Assembly: GCF_900112255.1 (NCBI RefSeq)
Contig: NZ_FOLE01000008.1
Coordinates: 124,001 to 188,000 of the forward strand
DNA length: 64,000 nt
Direction: 5' to 3'
Source of the DNA: Flexibacter flexilis DSM 6793
GTDB lineage: Bacteria; Bacteroidota; Bacteroidia; Cytophagales; Flexibacteraceae
Shown here piece after piece: positions 8,198 to 16,619 of this stretch. Position numbers and translations under genes: made by a program. A model generated the notes under the pieces. It had not been told where the DNA came from and did not search any database. It was given only the letters and a program-made list of their open reading frames with translations. Each line of letters opens with the position of its first letter. Within the stretch, counting starts at the first letter, position 1.

Positions 8198-8770
8198 TTA
8201 ACAAATACGCCTTCGGATGCGACTTAGTGCCTGAGGGGTGATACCTATGTAAGAGGCAATGTATTTGAGCGGAATTTGTTTGAGTAGGTGAGGTTGTTCT
8301 GTAAATAGTTTCAGATAGCGAGTTTCAGGACTATCCATGAGTAAAGACAATTCACGTTTCGACTTTTTTAAAAATAGGTCTTCGCTCGCTAAACGGCCAA
8401 TTGTATTGCCGATGCTTGTATGCTCATAGATTTGGGCTAAATCTTGGTGGGTGAGCCGCCATAAAATAGTGTCAGATAGTGTTTCTATATAATAATTACA
8501 AGGTTGTTGTAATAAAAAAGAATCGTAGGCACTTACAAAGTAGTTTTCAAATGCAAATCCAAAAGTCGTTTGCTTTTCTTCGTCTCCGAGATAAAATCGA
8601 ACAATTCCTTTTTCTATAAAGGAGAGATGGGACTCTGTTTGACCTGCCGCCAAAACGGTACTTTTACGGTTAAATGATTGTTTGGTAAGTTTTGCTGCGA
8701 AAAACTGCCAATCGTCCTCACTTAAATTAGAATTAGCCATTCTTTCTAATACGAATCTGATGTTGTCCAT
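8198..8770 (-). CDS. Crp/Fnr-family cyclic-nucleotide-binding-fold regulator
   Basis: Predicted transcription regulator of 190 residues. An N-terminal cupin-like effector domain (about 20-120) holds GQTESHLSFIEKGIVRFYLGD. A C-terminal winged helix holds PLKYIASYIGITPQALSRIRR, a good helix-turn-helix. The conserved phosphate-binding residues of true cAMP sensors (RSA) are not evident, so the ligand is unknown. This subfamily in Bacteroidota is often found beside small membrane proteins such as the DoxX-like gene downstream, which is its probable target. No operator was identified. Confidence 0.8.
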   Translation of the reverse strand: MDNIRFVLERMANSNLSEDDWQFFAAKLTKQSFNRKSTVLAAGQTESHLSFIEKGIVRFYLGDEEKQTTFGFAFENYFVSAYDSFLLQQPCNYYIETLSDTILWRLTHQDLAQIYEHTSIGNTIGRLASEDLFLKKSKRELSLLMDSPETRYLKLFTEQPHLLKQIPLKYIASYIGITPQALSRIRRRIC

Positions 8771-8796
8771 AGCAATAAAAATGATTATATAAAGAT

Positions 8797-8841
8797 ACCG
8801 AAAACAAAAAAGCCTTGCAACGGATTAGGTTACAAGGCTTT
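8797..8841 (-). terminator. terminator after the cytochrome c gene
   Basis: A 13-bp stem with one G-U pair (8809-8821 with 8829-8841, AAAGCCTTGCAAC and complement) has a 7-base loop. On the minus strand it is followed by TTTTTTGTTTTC, so it serves the gene ending at 8880. Confidence 0.85.
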
Positions 8842-8879
8842 GTATAAACAACTGTTTTTCAGTATTTTAATGCAGTTTT

Positions 8880-9479
8880 TTATTTTTTCAATGTTGCGAT
8901 ATAGTCCGCCAACTCGTTTGCTTTTTCTGGGCTAATCGCGCCATTAAAGCCAGGCATCGCGCCTTTTCCATTCAGAATGATTTGGGCAGTTTCTTCGCGG
9001 CTAAGCGTCGATTCTTTCAAGTTTTTAGCTCCAAACTGGCCAGCGTCGCCGCTTTCGCCATGACAACGCACGCATTGCGCTGTGTAGATTTCGGCTACTG
9101 GACTTGCTGCCGTGTCTTGTTTCTTGAACGTAAGGCTGCGCGTTTCGGCCACACCATATACATACACAAAGCCAAGCAACGAAATTACCGCCAAAGCCTT
9201 ATTTCCTTTTTTCAGGCCAACGATAGCCATCGGAATCATTACTAACACAATCGCGACTTTTACCATGAGCCAAGTGGCTGGATGCCCGCCTTTGAACAAC
9301 AAATAACCGCCCGTTACCAAAATAAGTGTTCCCAAAATCATTTCTAAGACCTTGGTTTTGGCGCGTACCGTATCGAGTAGGGTAGTGTTATTGGCTAATA
9401 AAAGTACTGTTTTGAAGGCCAAAGAGAGTAAAAACACGATTACAACCGTCGTGTGTAAATGTAACATTCCTGTATCCAT
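8880..9479 (-). CDS. membrane-anchored c-type cytochrome
   Basis: A 199-residue protein combining four N-terminal membrane helices (about 8-28, 45-62, 70-88, 95-112) with one C-terminal cytochrome c domain. The heme-binding motif CVRCH is at about residue 136, and the Met of GAMPGF is the likely distal ligand. The membrane part resembles small SirB2-like proteins. The heme domain must face the periplasm, because cytochrome c maturation occurs there. It probably carries electrons in a respiratory chain, but no oxidase or reductase genes are adjacent. A clear terminator follows. Confidence 0.85.
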   Translation of the reverse strand: MDTGMLHLHTTVVIVFLLSLAFKTVLLLANNTTLLDTVRAKTKVLEMILGTLILVTGGYLLFKGGHPATWLMVKVAIVLVMIPMAIVGLKKGNKALAVISLLGFVYVYGVAETRSLTFKKQDTAASPVAEIYTAQCVRCHGESGDAGQFGAKNLKESTLSREETAQIILNGKGAMPGFNGAISPEKANELADYIATLKK

Positions 9480-9658
9480 GTTCTGATTTGTTTTGTGTAT
9501 TTATTGACTATCAGTAAGATATAACGTAAAGGTGTGTTATCCAAACCGAACAGCAATAATACGGCCTAAGCCGCAAACAGCCAAATTTCGGCGTGTTTTG
9601 TTTGTCGTTTTTCCTAAAAAAGATATGTTTTATAAACTTTTAAATTATGTAAAATAGA

Positions 9659-10525
9659 TTACTGTTTTTGTAGAACTACCCATGCCGTTTTTGCAAATTT
9701 GTCTTCACGTGAAAAGTTTTTGAATGGTTCGGCCAATGGCAAGGTTTCCAACATGGCGAGTGTTTGGGCATCTGGGTAGGCGAGGTCTTCGTAAATTGTG
9801 CGGAAACCTGCGGCTTTCCAAAGGGTTTTGTATTGGGAGTATCGGAGTCGGTTTTGATAGTGTATATCACTGTTAATCAAATCGTTATACACAAAATTAT
9901 TGTAGCGAAGAAAGTGGCCATAGGTAATACTGCTGTCCGTGTAACTGTAATGGTCTTGCATATCAATTACACAAATCATCAGGCCGTTGGGTTTTAAAAC
10001 CCTATAACCTTCCTTAAAAATAGCAGGAAGTGCGGCGGCGGGTATGTGTTCGAGTACGGAAGTGTTGGTGATACAATCAAATGTATTTGCCTCAAAATCC
10101 GTTTGTTGTGCGTCTGTTGGTGCGGCGTATTGTATATTAAATTGGGTTAGCTCTGGCAGATTGGTAATGGGCTGTGAAGTCCATAAACGAGCTAAGTTAT
10201 TGTTAATCAATGAAATTTTGGCGATGGGATACAAATCCGTTGCCGTGAGTCTGATGTCGTGTTTTATTCCAAAACATAAAGCCATACTCAAATCACTGCC
10301 CGAACCTATTTCATACCAAAGGCTTTGCGCGGCTTTTTTACCCGAAAATCGTTCAAACAAGGCTACTTGCTCGGCGGCGTCAAGTGCTTTTTGGGCAAAT
10401 TGTGCCTCCGAAATAGGGAGCGAATGCGTTACATGGCGTTGTAACAAATAATTGAGTTGGTGCGATTGGGGGAGAAGGCTTATTGTTTTTTGCAAAAAAA
10501 CCTTTAAAATCCATTTTTTTAGCAT
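9659..10525 (-). CDS. class I SAM-dependent methyltransferase
   Basis: A 288-residue Methyltransf_11-type protein. The SAM-binding segment is seen in SLWYEIGSGSDLSMALCFG, the acidic residue after strand 2 in LTATDLYPI, and the post-core segment in FDCITNTSVLEHIP. The target molecule is unknown. Similar proteins in Bacteroidota methylate small molecules or lipids. The start at 10525 (MLKKWILKVFLQKTI) is preferred over an upstream Met at 10567 that would add a short hydrophobic stretch. The stop codon directly abuts an AT-rich motif (9624-9658) that recurs elsewhere in this window. tRNA-Met lies just upstream on the same strand. Confidence 0.8.
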   Translation of the reverse strand: MLKKWILKVFLQKTISLLPQSHQLNYLLQRHVTHSLPISEAQFAQKALDAAEQVALFERFSGKKAAQSLWYEIGSGSDLSMALCFGIKHDIRLTATDLYPIAKISLINNNLARLWTSQPITNLPELTQFNIQYAAPTDAQQTDFEANTFDCITNTSVLEHIPAAALPAIFKEGYRVLKPNGLMICVIDMQDHYSYTDSSITYGHFLRYNNFVYNDLINSDIHYQNRLRYSQYKTLWKAAGFRTIYEDLAYPDAQTLAMLETLPLAEPFKNFSREDKFAKTAWVVLQKQ

Positions 10526-10592
10526 TCTAAAGTACAAAAATGGGTTGTATAGAAATAAAAAAAGCATTCATGTAACTGAATGCTTTTGCTTG

Positions 10593-10666
10593 TAGCGAGG
10601 AGCAGAATCGAACTGCCGACCTTAGGGTTATGAATCCTACGCTCTAACCATCTGAGCTACCTCGCC
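10593..10666 (-). tRNA. tRNA-Met (anticodon CAT)
   Basis: The reverse complement folds as a full cloverleaf. The acceptor is GGCGAGG with CCTCGCT (G-U at the first pair). The D arm is GCTC/GAGC and the anticodon loop TTCATAA. The T arm is GGCAG-TTCGATT-CTGCT, and the discriminator is A. CCA is not encoded. The lack of the initiator-type first-pair mismatch favours elongator Met. A lysidine-modified Ile2 identity is less likely given the TAGGATTCATAACCCTA arm. Confidence 0.92.
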
Positions 10667-10784
10667 GAATTGTGGTGCAAAACACGTAAAATAATTTTGA
10701 ATGTGCAAGCGTTTTAGAAAAAAAAGTTTTAAATTGTGGGCTTAGAACTCTAATCCAATTACTTAAAGCGCAAAAAAAATTAAG

Positions 10785-11183
10785 ATGATGGAAAAAATGA
10801 AGTTTATAAAAGAGTATGAGTTTAAATCATCTCCCAAAATATTGTTCCCGTACATAAGCACGGCGGAGGGTTTGCAGGCGTGGTTTGCGGAAAGGGCGGA
10901 TATTAATGCGGAGCAGATTTATAATTTTGTATGGGAAAAGTCGGATCATTTGGCGCGGTTAGTATTACAGAAAAGTAACAAACTGGCTCGTTTTGAGTTT
11001 TTGCCGACGCACGAAATAGACCAAGAAGACCCCGATTTTATAGAATTTAAGCTGGAAACCAGCGATATAACAAGGGCCGTGTATTTGTCCATTACGGACT
11101 ATTCCAAGAATACCAACGAGCATGATTTGCATGAATTATGGGACGACTTAGTAGAAACGCTCCGCGAAACGGTCGGAGGTTAA
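10785..11183 (+). CDS. START-like domain protein
   Basis: A 132-residue soluble protein of the START/SRPBCC (helix-grip) superfamily, resembling the small START-like domain proteins widespread in Cytophagales and other Bacteroidota. Typical features are the N-terminal IKEYEFKSSPKILFPYISTAEGLQAWF, a beta-rich middle, and a C-terminal helix DLHELWDDLVETLRETVGG. The hydrophobic cavity of the fold usually binds a lipid or small hydrophobic molecule, but no ligand is known here. Two further in-frame ATGs follow at 10788 and 10797, and the second codon is the commoner family start. The LptF-like gene follows on the same strand. Confidence 0.82.
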   Translation: MMEKMKFIKEYEFKSSPKILFPYISTAEGLQAWFAERADINAEQIYNFVWEKSDHLARLVLQKSNKLARFEFLPTHEIDQEDPDFIEFKLETSDITRAVYLSITDYSKNTNEHDLHELWDDLVETLRETVGG

Positions 11184-11278
11184 TACGAAGTAGCCCTATT
11201 TTTTTGTTCTAATAAAGATTATTATGTAAACCTGCGGCAAAAAAATGAGCGTTCTGTTATTTTGGACAGAACCTTTCT

Positions 11279-11286
11279 TACTTTTG
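11279..11286 (+). promoter_or_regulatory. -7 promoter box of the LptF/LptG-like gene
   Basis: TACTTTTG matches TAnnTTTG. It predicts a transcript start near 11293, downstream of the ATG at 11245 and upstream of the GTG at 11317, which argues for the GTG start. Confidence 0.5.
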
Positions 11287-11316
11287 CCTTTATTAAAAAT
11301 ACAACCTATTATAATA

Positions 11317-12747
11317 GTGATAAAGAAACTTGATAAACTTGTACTAAAGGCCTTTTTCGCGCCTTTTGTACTGACGTTTGTGGTGGTGGTTTTTATTTTG
11401 CTCACCCAAACAATGCTCAAATACTTTGAAGATTTGGTCGGTAAAAACTTAGGTTTTTCCGTTTTTGCCGAGCTGCTTTTTTATTTTAGCCTCAATACGA
11501 TCCCGATTGCCTTGCCGCTGGCCGTGTTGTTGTCGTCGCTGATGACTTTTGGCAATCTGGGCGAGCATCACGAACTAACGGCCATCAAAGGTTCTGGGAT
11601 TTCGTTATTACGTGTGATGCGTCCCATGTTTATTGTCGCGATATTTTTGTCAATAGGGGCGTTCTTTTTTAACAACTTCATCGTACCACGCGCCAATTTG
11701 AGAGCTTATAGTTTGCTTTACGACATTACGCACGCCAAAACAACCTTTAACATCAAAGAAGGTACTTTTTATTACGGTTTGCCGAATTATACGATCAAAG
11801 TAAACAAGAAAATGCCTGACGGGAAATCCATTCAAGACGTAATGATTTATGACCATACCGACGGACGAGGTAATACAAAAGTGATTTTAGCGGATTCGGG
11901 CAAAATGTACACGATTTACGATGACCGCTATTTGGTTCTGGAGCTTTTTCACGGAGAGAATTACTCGGAGTTTATCAATGACAAAGCCAAGCCGCAGGAA
12001 TTTGTTCGTAACAAGTTCGGAAAGAGTAAGTTAGTGTTTAATATGAGTAGTTTTAACTTCAGCCGAACCGACATTAACTTGTTTTCTTCTAACAAATGGA
12101 TGCGTAATATCAATGAGTTACATTCTGATATTGACTCGCTCAACAGAGAAAAAGACTATACAACCAACGGAATGCGCACCAATTTACCTAGTTATTATGC
12201 TTATACGTTTAGGGCAGATACGGCGAAAAAAGCGAATAACATTGATTTGACGAAGTGGATTGAAAAACAAAAACATTACGCAGAGCCGCAGAAACACGAG
12301 ATTTTATCGTTGGCAGCAGGGCAGGCACGAAACGTAAGGGCATTGTCGCAAAGTTATTCGGAGCGCATCGCTTCCAACGAAAGAGATATAAATGTGTTTA
12401 CCATCGAAGTATTTAGAAAATATACGCAAGCCTTTGCTTGTTTGGCTTTCTTCTTAATCGGTGCGCCGCTTGGAGCGATTATTAAAAAAGGTGGTTTTGG
12501 TGTTCCTGTCTTGATCTCGATAGTATTCTTTATCTTCTTCTATGTGATTTCGATTACTGGCGAGAAATGGGCGAAGGAGGGACTCGTAGAAGTTTCTTAC
12601 GGAATGTGGACGGCCAATGTAGTTTTGCTGATGTTCGGATTTATGTTCTTACGCCAAGCCCGCAACGACTCAGCACTGTTTGAAACCGATTATTATGCAG
12701 TCCTATTCGGCAAGGTAAAAGCTGTTTTTGCGCGAAATAAGAATTAA
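11317..12747 (+). CDS. LptF/LptG family permease (YjgP/YjgQ)
   Basis: Inner-membrane permease of the lipopolysaccharide export system, which with LptB extracts LPS from the inner membrane. Helices 1-3 lie near the N-terminus (FFAPFVLTFVVVVFILL; IPIALPLAVLLSSLMTFG; MFIVAIFLSIGAFFFNNF). A large periplasmic beta-jellyroll-like region follows, then three C-terminal helices (ACLAFFLIGAPLGAIIKKGG onward). The GTG at 11317 gives MIKKLDKLVLKAFF, the usual family start. The ATG at 11245 adds 24 residues and precedes a -7 box, so it is doubtful. In Bacteroidota a single LptF/LptG-type gene often stands alone, as here. Confidence 0.9.
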   Translation: MIKKLDKLVLKAFFAPFVLTFVVVVFILLTQTMLKYFEDLVGKNLGFSVFAELLFYFSLNTIPIALPLAVLLSSLMTFGNLGEHHELTAIKGSGISLLRVMRPMFIVAIFLSIGAFFFNNFIVPRANLRAYSLLYDITHAKTTFNIKEGTFYYGLPNYTIKVNKKMPDGKSIQDVMIYDHTDGRGNTKVILADSGKMYTIYDDRYLVLELFHGENYSEFINDKAKPQEFVRNKFGKSKLVFNMSSFNFSRTDINLFSSNKWMRNINELHSDIDSLNREKDYTTNGMRTNLPSYYAYTFRADTAKKANNIDLTKWIEKQKHYAEPQKHEILSLAAGQARNVRALSQSYSERIASNERDINVFTIEVFRKYTQAFACLAFFLIGAPLGAIIKKGGFGVPVLISIVFFIFFYVISITGEKWAKEGLVEVSYGMWTANVVLLMFGFMFLRQARNDSALFETDYYAVLFGKVKAVFARNKN

Positions 12748-12777
12748 ACAAAATCTTAGATTTCTTACATCATTTTT

Positions 12778-12810
12778 GCCTGTACTCGCTATGAGTACAG
12801 GCTTTTTTTA
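12778..12810 (+). terminator. Rho-independent terminator after the LptF/LptG-like gene
   Basis: GCCTGTACTC (12778-12787) pairs perfectly with 12793-12802 across a 5-base loop and is followed by TTTTTTTA. Confidence 0.93.
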
Positions 12811-12931
12811 TGCCTGTTATTTAATAGAAGAGTGGGGGAGGCTTTTAGTATATCAGACACCATAACAGCGTAGTAGTACTGCTGAGTATTGTATAAATAA
12901 GGATTGCCGAAATATATTAGCAGAATTGTAT

Positions 12932-14014
12932 TTAGTTAGTGGTCTGTAGTAGGAGGTTAGTTAGTTTTTTGGCGTCATAATATGAATTAGCAAATCCCAT
13001 GTTGCTTACTAAGTTTATATTAGTATTGTATGTTGCTAAAATTTGTAGTTTATTGTTTTTTGCCAATTTTAGTAATATTTTATTTTGGGTAATTAGTACC
13101 GATAGGTTGTTTGCTAAATACTCATAGTATTTAGTAGGGACGCGGTTGTTGTGTGTGCTAATATCCTGATAAGTTAGTAAACCGATATTGTGCGTTTTTA
13201 TTTCTGCTAAAATCTCTTGATGGGGGACTAATTGGTTTCCGCCTTTTAGTATAATGAATGAATGTTTACTAATCTCTTTTTTCAGTTCCTGCCAAAGACT
13301 TTCTTTAGCACAATAGCCAATAATCGTGAGTTTAGTGCTTTTATCGTACTCGTAAAAGGATTTCGCGATCTCGATTGCCTCCCAAATACCATAATGCTCT
13401 GCAATTGTACCCGAATAAAGTAGTTTGATGTTGCCTTTAGTAGGAATACGTGGCGGCGGCGGTGTCCAGTCGGGTATTGGAGGCAGAAACTTGTTTTCTA
13501 TAATAGTGTAGCGGTCGCTAATAAACGAAAGCTCTTGTTCGTAGCATTGTTCGGCCAAAATGAAGTGGTCAAACGTGCGCGAAAGTATCGTTTCGTAGAA
13601 TCTGACAAAATGTCCTAAGGGTTTGCGTACCCAAGCAGGGTACACAGGCGTATAGACAATGTTAGCGAAGTAGTTTTCTTGCACGTCATATAATATTTTC
13701 GTTCCAAATATTATTTTGTGTACAGAGGTAAACAGCAGTAAATCAGGAGAACTAACTATTATTACTTCAGGTTTTAGTTTAAGTAGTAAATTGAAATATT
13801 TTAAGCCAATGCCTAAACGCTTTATACTTAATCTTTTGCCTGAAAATAGCGTATGAAAGGTGATATTTTCAGCGGCTTGGGCTTGTTTGGCCTCAAATCC
13901 GATTACATGAACATCATATTGGTTGGTTTGTGCGATCGGTACGGCGAACTTTTCGTACATTCTCGTATCGTTCACGGGTTTTAGCAATGAAGCTAATACT
14001 ATGCGACGTTTCAT
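12932..14014 (-). CDS. glycosyltransferase, GT4-like (GT-B fold)
   Basis: A 360-residue predicted cytosolic glycosyltransferase. The N-terminal acceptor half starts with RRIVLASLLKPVNDTRMYEKFA. The C-terminal donor half contains KGNIKLLYSGTIAEHYGIWEAIEIA, the phosphate-binding region of GT-B enzymes, and the late RVPTKYYEYLANNLSVLITQ, matching the conserved P-x-K-x-x-E-Y-x-A/L motif. The sugar donor and acceptor are unknown; cell-surface polysaccharide or glycolipid is likely. It stands alone, not in a polysaccharide cluster. Together with the next two genes it lies in a stretch with a noticeably high density of GCTAA/TTAGC. Confidence 0.85.
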   Translation of the reverse strand: MKRRIVLASLLKPVNDTRMYEKFAVPIAQTNQYDVHVIGFEAKQAQAAENITFHTLFSGKRLSIKRLGIGLKYFNLLLKLKPEVIIVSSPDLLLFTSVHKIIFGTKILYDVQENYFANIVYTPVYPAWVRKPLGHFVRFYETILSRTFDHFILAEQCYEQELSFISDRYTIIENKFLPPIPDWTPPPPRIPTKGNIKLLYSGTIAEHYGIWEAIEIAKSFYEYDKSTKLTIIGYCAKESLWQELKKEISKHSFIILKGGNQLVPHQEILAEIKTHNIGLLTYQDISTHNNRVPTKYYEYLANNLSVLITQNKILLKLAKNNKLQILATYNTNINLVSNMGFANSYYDAKKLTNLLLQTTN

Positions 14015-14084
14015 TAATTCAAAGGTAATGGTTGTTTTATTTATACTTTCTTGTAAATTCTCTAAACATGACAGATGTAACTTT

Positions 14085-14092
14085 TATATTTG
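14085..14092 (+). promoter_or_regulatory. -7 promoter box of dapD
   Basis: TATATTTG is an exact TAnnTTTG match 33 bases before the dapD ATG. No TTG at suitable spacing was found. Confidence 0.5.
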
Positions 14093-14124
14093 CCTTATGT
14101 TAAATTAAACGCAAAATCAAGCGC

Positions 14125-14937
14125 ATGACAACGAAAGAAATAGTAGAAGCCGCATGGCTCGACCGTAATTTATTAAATGATTCTACTACTATTCAGGCCA
14201 TAGAGCAGGTAATAGAGGATTTGGACAAAGGGCGTGTGCGTGTGGCCGAACCTACCGCAACAGATTGGCAAGTCAATGACTGGGTCAAAAAAGCCGTAAT
14301 TTTGTATTTCCCTATTAGAAAAATGCAAACTATCGAAACGCCACCGTTTGAATATTATGATAAAATGGCGCTCAAATCTGATTATGAGGCATTGGGCGTG
14401 CGCGTTGTGCCGCCAGCAACGGCGCGTTATGGTGCTTTTATTAGTAAAGGTGTAATTTTAATGCCTTCTTATGTCAATATTGGGGCGTATGTTGGTGCCG
14501 GGACGATGGTCGATACTTGGGCGACTGTCGGAAGTTGTGCTCAAATCGGCGAAAATGTGCATTTGAGCGGCGGTGTAGGGATAGGAGGGGTGTTAGAACC
14601 TGTGCAAGCTGCCCCCGTAATTATTGAAGATGGTGCTTTTGTAGGCTCGCGTTGTATCGTAGTTGAGGGTGCAAGGGTAGGGAAGGAAGCCGTTTTGGGT
14701 GCTAATGTCGTGATTACTGGCTCTTCTAAGATTATAGATGTGACTGGAAGTGAACCTGTAGAGTATAAAGGATATGTTCCCGAACGCTCAGTGGTTATCC
14801 CTGGTAGTTATGCTAAAAAGTTTCCAGCAGGAGAGTTTCATGTGCCTTGCTGCCTTATTATTGGCAAACGCAAAGCAAGCACAGATTTGAAAACTTCTCT
14901 AAATGACGCACTTAGAGAAAATAATGTAGTAGTTTAG
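14125..14937 (+). CDS. dapD: 2,3,4,5-tetrahydropyridine-2,6-dicarboxylate N-succinyltransferase
   Basis: Lysine/diaminopimelate pathway enzyme that succinylates tetrahydrodipicolinate using succinyl-CoA. The 270-residue length is typical. A helical N-terminal domain is followed by a left-handed beta-helix of hexapeptide repeats (GAFISKGVILMPSYVNIGAYVGAG, then IGENVHLSGGVGIGGV). The active-site regions MVDTWATVGSCAQIG and GVLEPVQAAPVIIEDGAFVGS are both present. It is a single-gene unit closed by a strong bidirectional terminator. Other dap genes are not in the window. The presence of DapD implies the succinylase branch of the pathway rather than the DapL aminotransferase branch. Confidence 0.96.
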   Translation: MTTKEIVEAAWLDRNLLNDSTTIQAIEQVIEDLDKGRVRVAEPTATDWQVNDWVKKAVILYFPIRKMQTIETPPFEYYDKMALKSDYEALGVRVVPPATARYGAFISKGVILMPSYVNIGAYVGAGTMVDTWATVGSCAQIGENVHLSGGVGIGGVLEPVQAAPVIIEDGAFVGSRCIVVEGARVGKEAVLGANVVITGSSKIIDVTGSEPVEYKGYVPERSVVIPGSYAKKFPAGEFHVPCCLIIGKRKASTDLKTSLNDALRENNVVV

Positions 14938-14962
14938 TTTGCTAAAATAATTGAATTAGCAT

Positions 14963-15001
14963 AAAAAGGCCGATATACTAAATCTGTATATCGGCCTTTT
15001 T
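14963..15001. terminator. bidirectional terminator between dapD and the 3-hydroxyacyl-CoA dehydrogenase gene
   Basis: A 16-bp perfect stem, AAAAAGGCCGATATAC (14963-14978) with 14986-15001, has a 7-base loop. A-run and T-run flank the stem, so it works for both convergent genes. Confidence 0.93.
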
Positions 15002-15025
15002 ATAAATAGTATATTGCTAAAATAA

Positions 15026-15934
15026 TTAAACTGTAGCGAATGGTTGTTTTTTGCTAAAACGATTTGCTACAATTAGTTCTTTGCTGCCGTGCCCCCATTG
15101 GTAAAAACCTTCACCAGACTTAACGCCTTTGTAGCCAGCAGTTACCATATTTACTAAAAGCGGGCAAGGGGCATATTTAGGATTACCAAAACCATCATGC
15201 AATACATTCAAGATAGAAAGGCACACATCCAAACCTATAAAGTCTGCTAATTGCAAAGGCCCCATTGGGTGCGCCATGCCCAGTTTCATTACAGTATCAA
15301 TTTCTTCTACGCCCGCCACACCTTCATAAAGAGCATAAATCGCTTCGTTAATCATTGGAAGCAAAATGCGGTTTGAAATAAAGCCAGGGTAGTCATTTAC
15401 TTCTGTTGGCACTTTTTCTAATTGCTTAGAAAGTTCCATTATAGCATTAGTAGTTTCGTCGGATGTAGCGTAGCCGCGAATAATCTCTACTAATTTCATT
15501 ACAGGCACTGGGTTCATGAAGTGCATCCCAATTACTTTATCGGCACGTTTAGTAACAGAACCTATTTTAGTAATAGAAATAGAAGATGTGTTGCTTGCTA
15601 GAATTGTTTTAGCAGGAGATATTTCGCAAAGATTTGCGAATATTTTTAGTTTAGTGTCGATGTTCTCTGTTGCAGCCTCTACTACTAAGTCAGCATCGCT
15701 TACTGCATCGCTAATATTAGTAAAGGTTTTGATATTGGCTAAGGTTGCTAATTTAACTTCCTCTGGCAATCCTTTACTAACTTGGCGATCTAAGTTTTTG
15801 CTAATAGTTGCCAGTGCCTTATTTAGCGAATCTTGCGAAATATCTACTAAGTTAACGCTAAAACCGTGTTGTGCAAATACGTGAGCAATACCATTGCCCA
15901 TCGTACCCGAACCAATTACTACTATGTTTTTCAT
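15026..15934 (-). CDS. 3-hydroxybutyryl-CoA (3-hydroxyacyl-CoA) dehydrogenase
   Basis: NAD-dependent dehydrogenase acting on 3-hydroxyacyl-CoA in fatty-acid degradation or butanoate metabolism. The Rossmann motif is GSGTMGNGIAHVFA at the N-terminus. LASNTSSISITKIGSVTKRADKVIGMHFMNPVPVMKLVEII carries the catalytic Ser/His region, and NDYPGFISNRILLPMINEAI opens the C-terminal dimerisation domain. The 302-residue length fits the Hbd/PaaH single-domain form. Thr and Ala are written mostly as ACT and GCT, unlike neighbours, giving a striking density of GCTAA. Promoter on the minus strand at 15989-16022. Confidence 0.93.
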   Translation of the reverse strand: MKNIVVIGSGTMGNGIAHVFAQHGFSVNLVDISQDSLNKALATISKNLDRQVSKGLPEEVKLATLANIKTFTNISDAVSDADLVVEAATENIDTKLKIFANLCEISPAKTILASNTSSISITKIGSVTKRADKVIGMHFMNPVPVMKLVEIIRGYATSDETTNAIMELSKQLEKVPTEVNDYPGFISNRILLPMINEAIYALYEGVAGVEEIDTVMKLGMAHPMGPLQLADFIGLDVCLSILNVLHDGFGNPKYAPCPLLVNMVTAGYKGVKSGEGFYQWGHGSKELIVANRFSKKQPFATV

Positions 15935-15988
15935 TGGATAAATGAGATAAATTTTGGGTTGAAAATTTCGGAATATCTGAAATTAATG

Positions 15989-16022
15989 CAAATATACAAC
16001 ACTCTATTTGATTGTTATGCAA
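15989..16022 (-). promoter_or_regulatory. promoter of the 3-hydroxyacyl-CoA dehydrogenase gene
   Basis: On the minus strand TTG (16022 to 16020) and TATATTTG (15996 to 15989) are 23 bases apart, a full Bacteroidetes-type promoter. The leader would be about 48 bases. Confidence 0.6.
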
Positions 16023-16096
16023 ACGATGTCTTTATTTGCGCTTTATTCGCTTGTTTTATAAATATTATAGTTATGTAAAATAAAAAATACTAACTT

Positions 16097-16537
16097 TTAG
16101 CGCAAATAGTACATGGAAATCAGGAGCTTTTGGTGCGAAACATTGAGTTCAAACTTTGCTTTTTCGTAACGCGGAAGGCTAAACAAACTCATAGATTGAC
16201 CAGAAACGGCATAACCTTCTTGAGGCATGCCCAGCAAGTTATAATCCATACGATGATTGCCGTTTTCGTCGTGCAAAAAGCTAATGGCATACGTGCCGTA
16301 AGGTAGGGATTCGAAACGTACAGGCGATTTTAAAGTACTAACTGAAATTGATTTTGTTATATAGGTTTTGGCGGGATTGTTCGGGAATCCATCGGCTTGG
16401 CGATACACAGAGATAAGCAATTGGCCTTTTTCGTTGCGTAGATTTTGGATGTTTATTTCGATAGTCCCCGTCGGTTCGTGTGGTGCAGCGGTCGTTTGAA
16501 AAGAAAAGAATGTTGCTAAAATGAAAGAATATAACAT
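16097..16537 (-). CDS. DUF2141 exported protein
   Basis: A 146-residue secreted protein with a signal peptide (MLYSFILATFFSFQTTAAP) followed by a single beta-sandwich domain of the DUF2141 family. Family features seen are GTIEINIQNLRNEKGQLLISVYR near the N-terminus and LPYGTYAISFLHDENGNHRMDYNLLGMPQEGYAVS in the middle. The N-x-N-x-x-D-x-N part looks like a possible calcium or surface loop. Function is unknown across the family. It is the third gene of a minus-strand series after rpoD but is separated from rpoD by a terminator. The AT-rich recurring motif (16051-16085) lies just past its stop codon. Confidence 0.85.
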   Translation of the reverse strand: MLYSFILATFFSFQTTAAPHEPTGTIEINIQNLRNEKGQLLISVYRQADGFPNNPAKTYITKSISVSTLKSPVRFESLPYGTYAISFLHDENGNHRMDYNLLGMPQEGYAVSGQSMSLFSLPRYEKAKFELNVSHQKLLISMYYLR

Positions 16538-16562
16538 AGGCTATTTTTAGAAAGAGAAAGAC

Positions 16563-16598
16563 AAAAAAAGAGGCTGCCACTTTTGTAGCAACCTCTTT
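16563..16598 (-). terminator. Rho-independent terminator after rpoD
   Basis: A 14-bp stem with two G-U pairs in the minus-strand RNA (16567-16580 with 16585-16598) has a 4-base loop and is followed by TTTTTTT. Confidence 0.92.
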
Positions 16599-16619
16599 GT
16601 AGGGCAATTTGTTTTACTT

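Noticed and set aside
10593-10666. Initiator tRNA or tRNA-Ile2 with the same CAT anticodon
   Set aside because: The first acceptor pair is G-U rather than the initiator mismatch, and the anticodon stem matches elongator Met; elongator Met is the better call.
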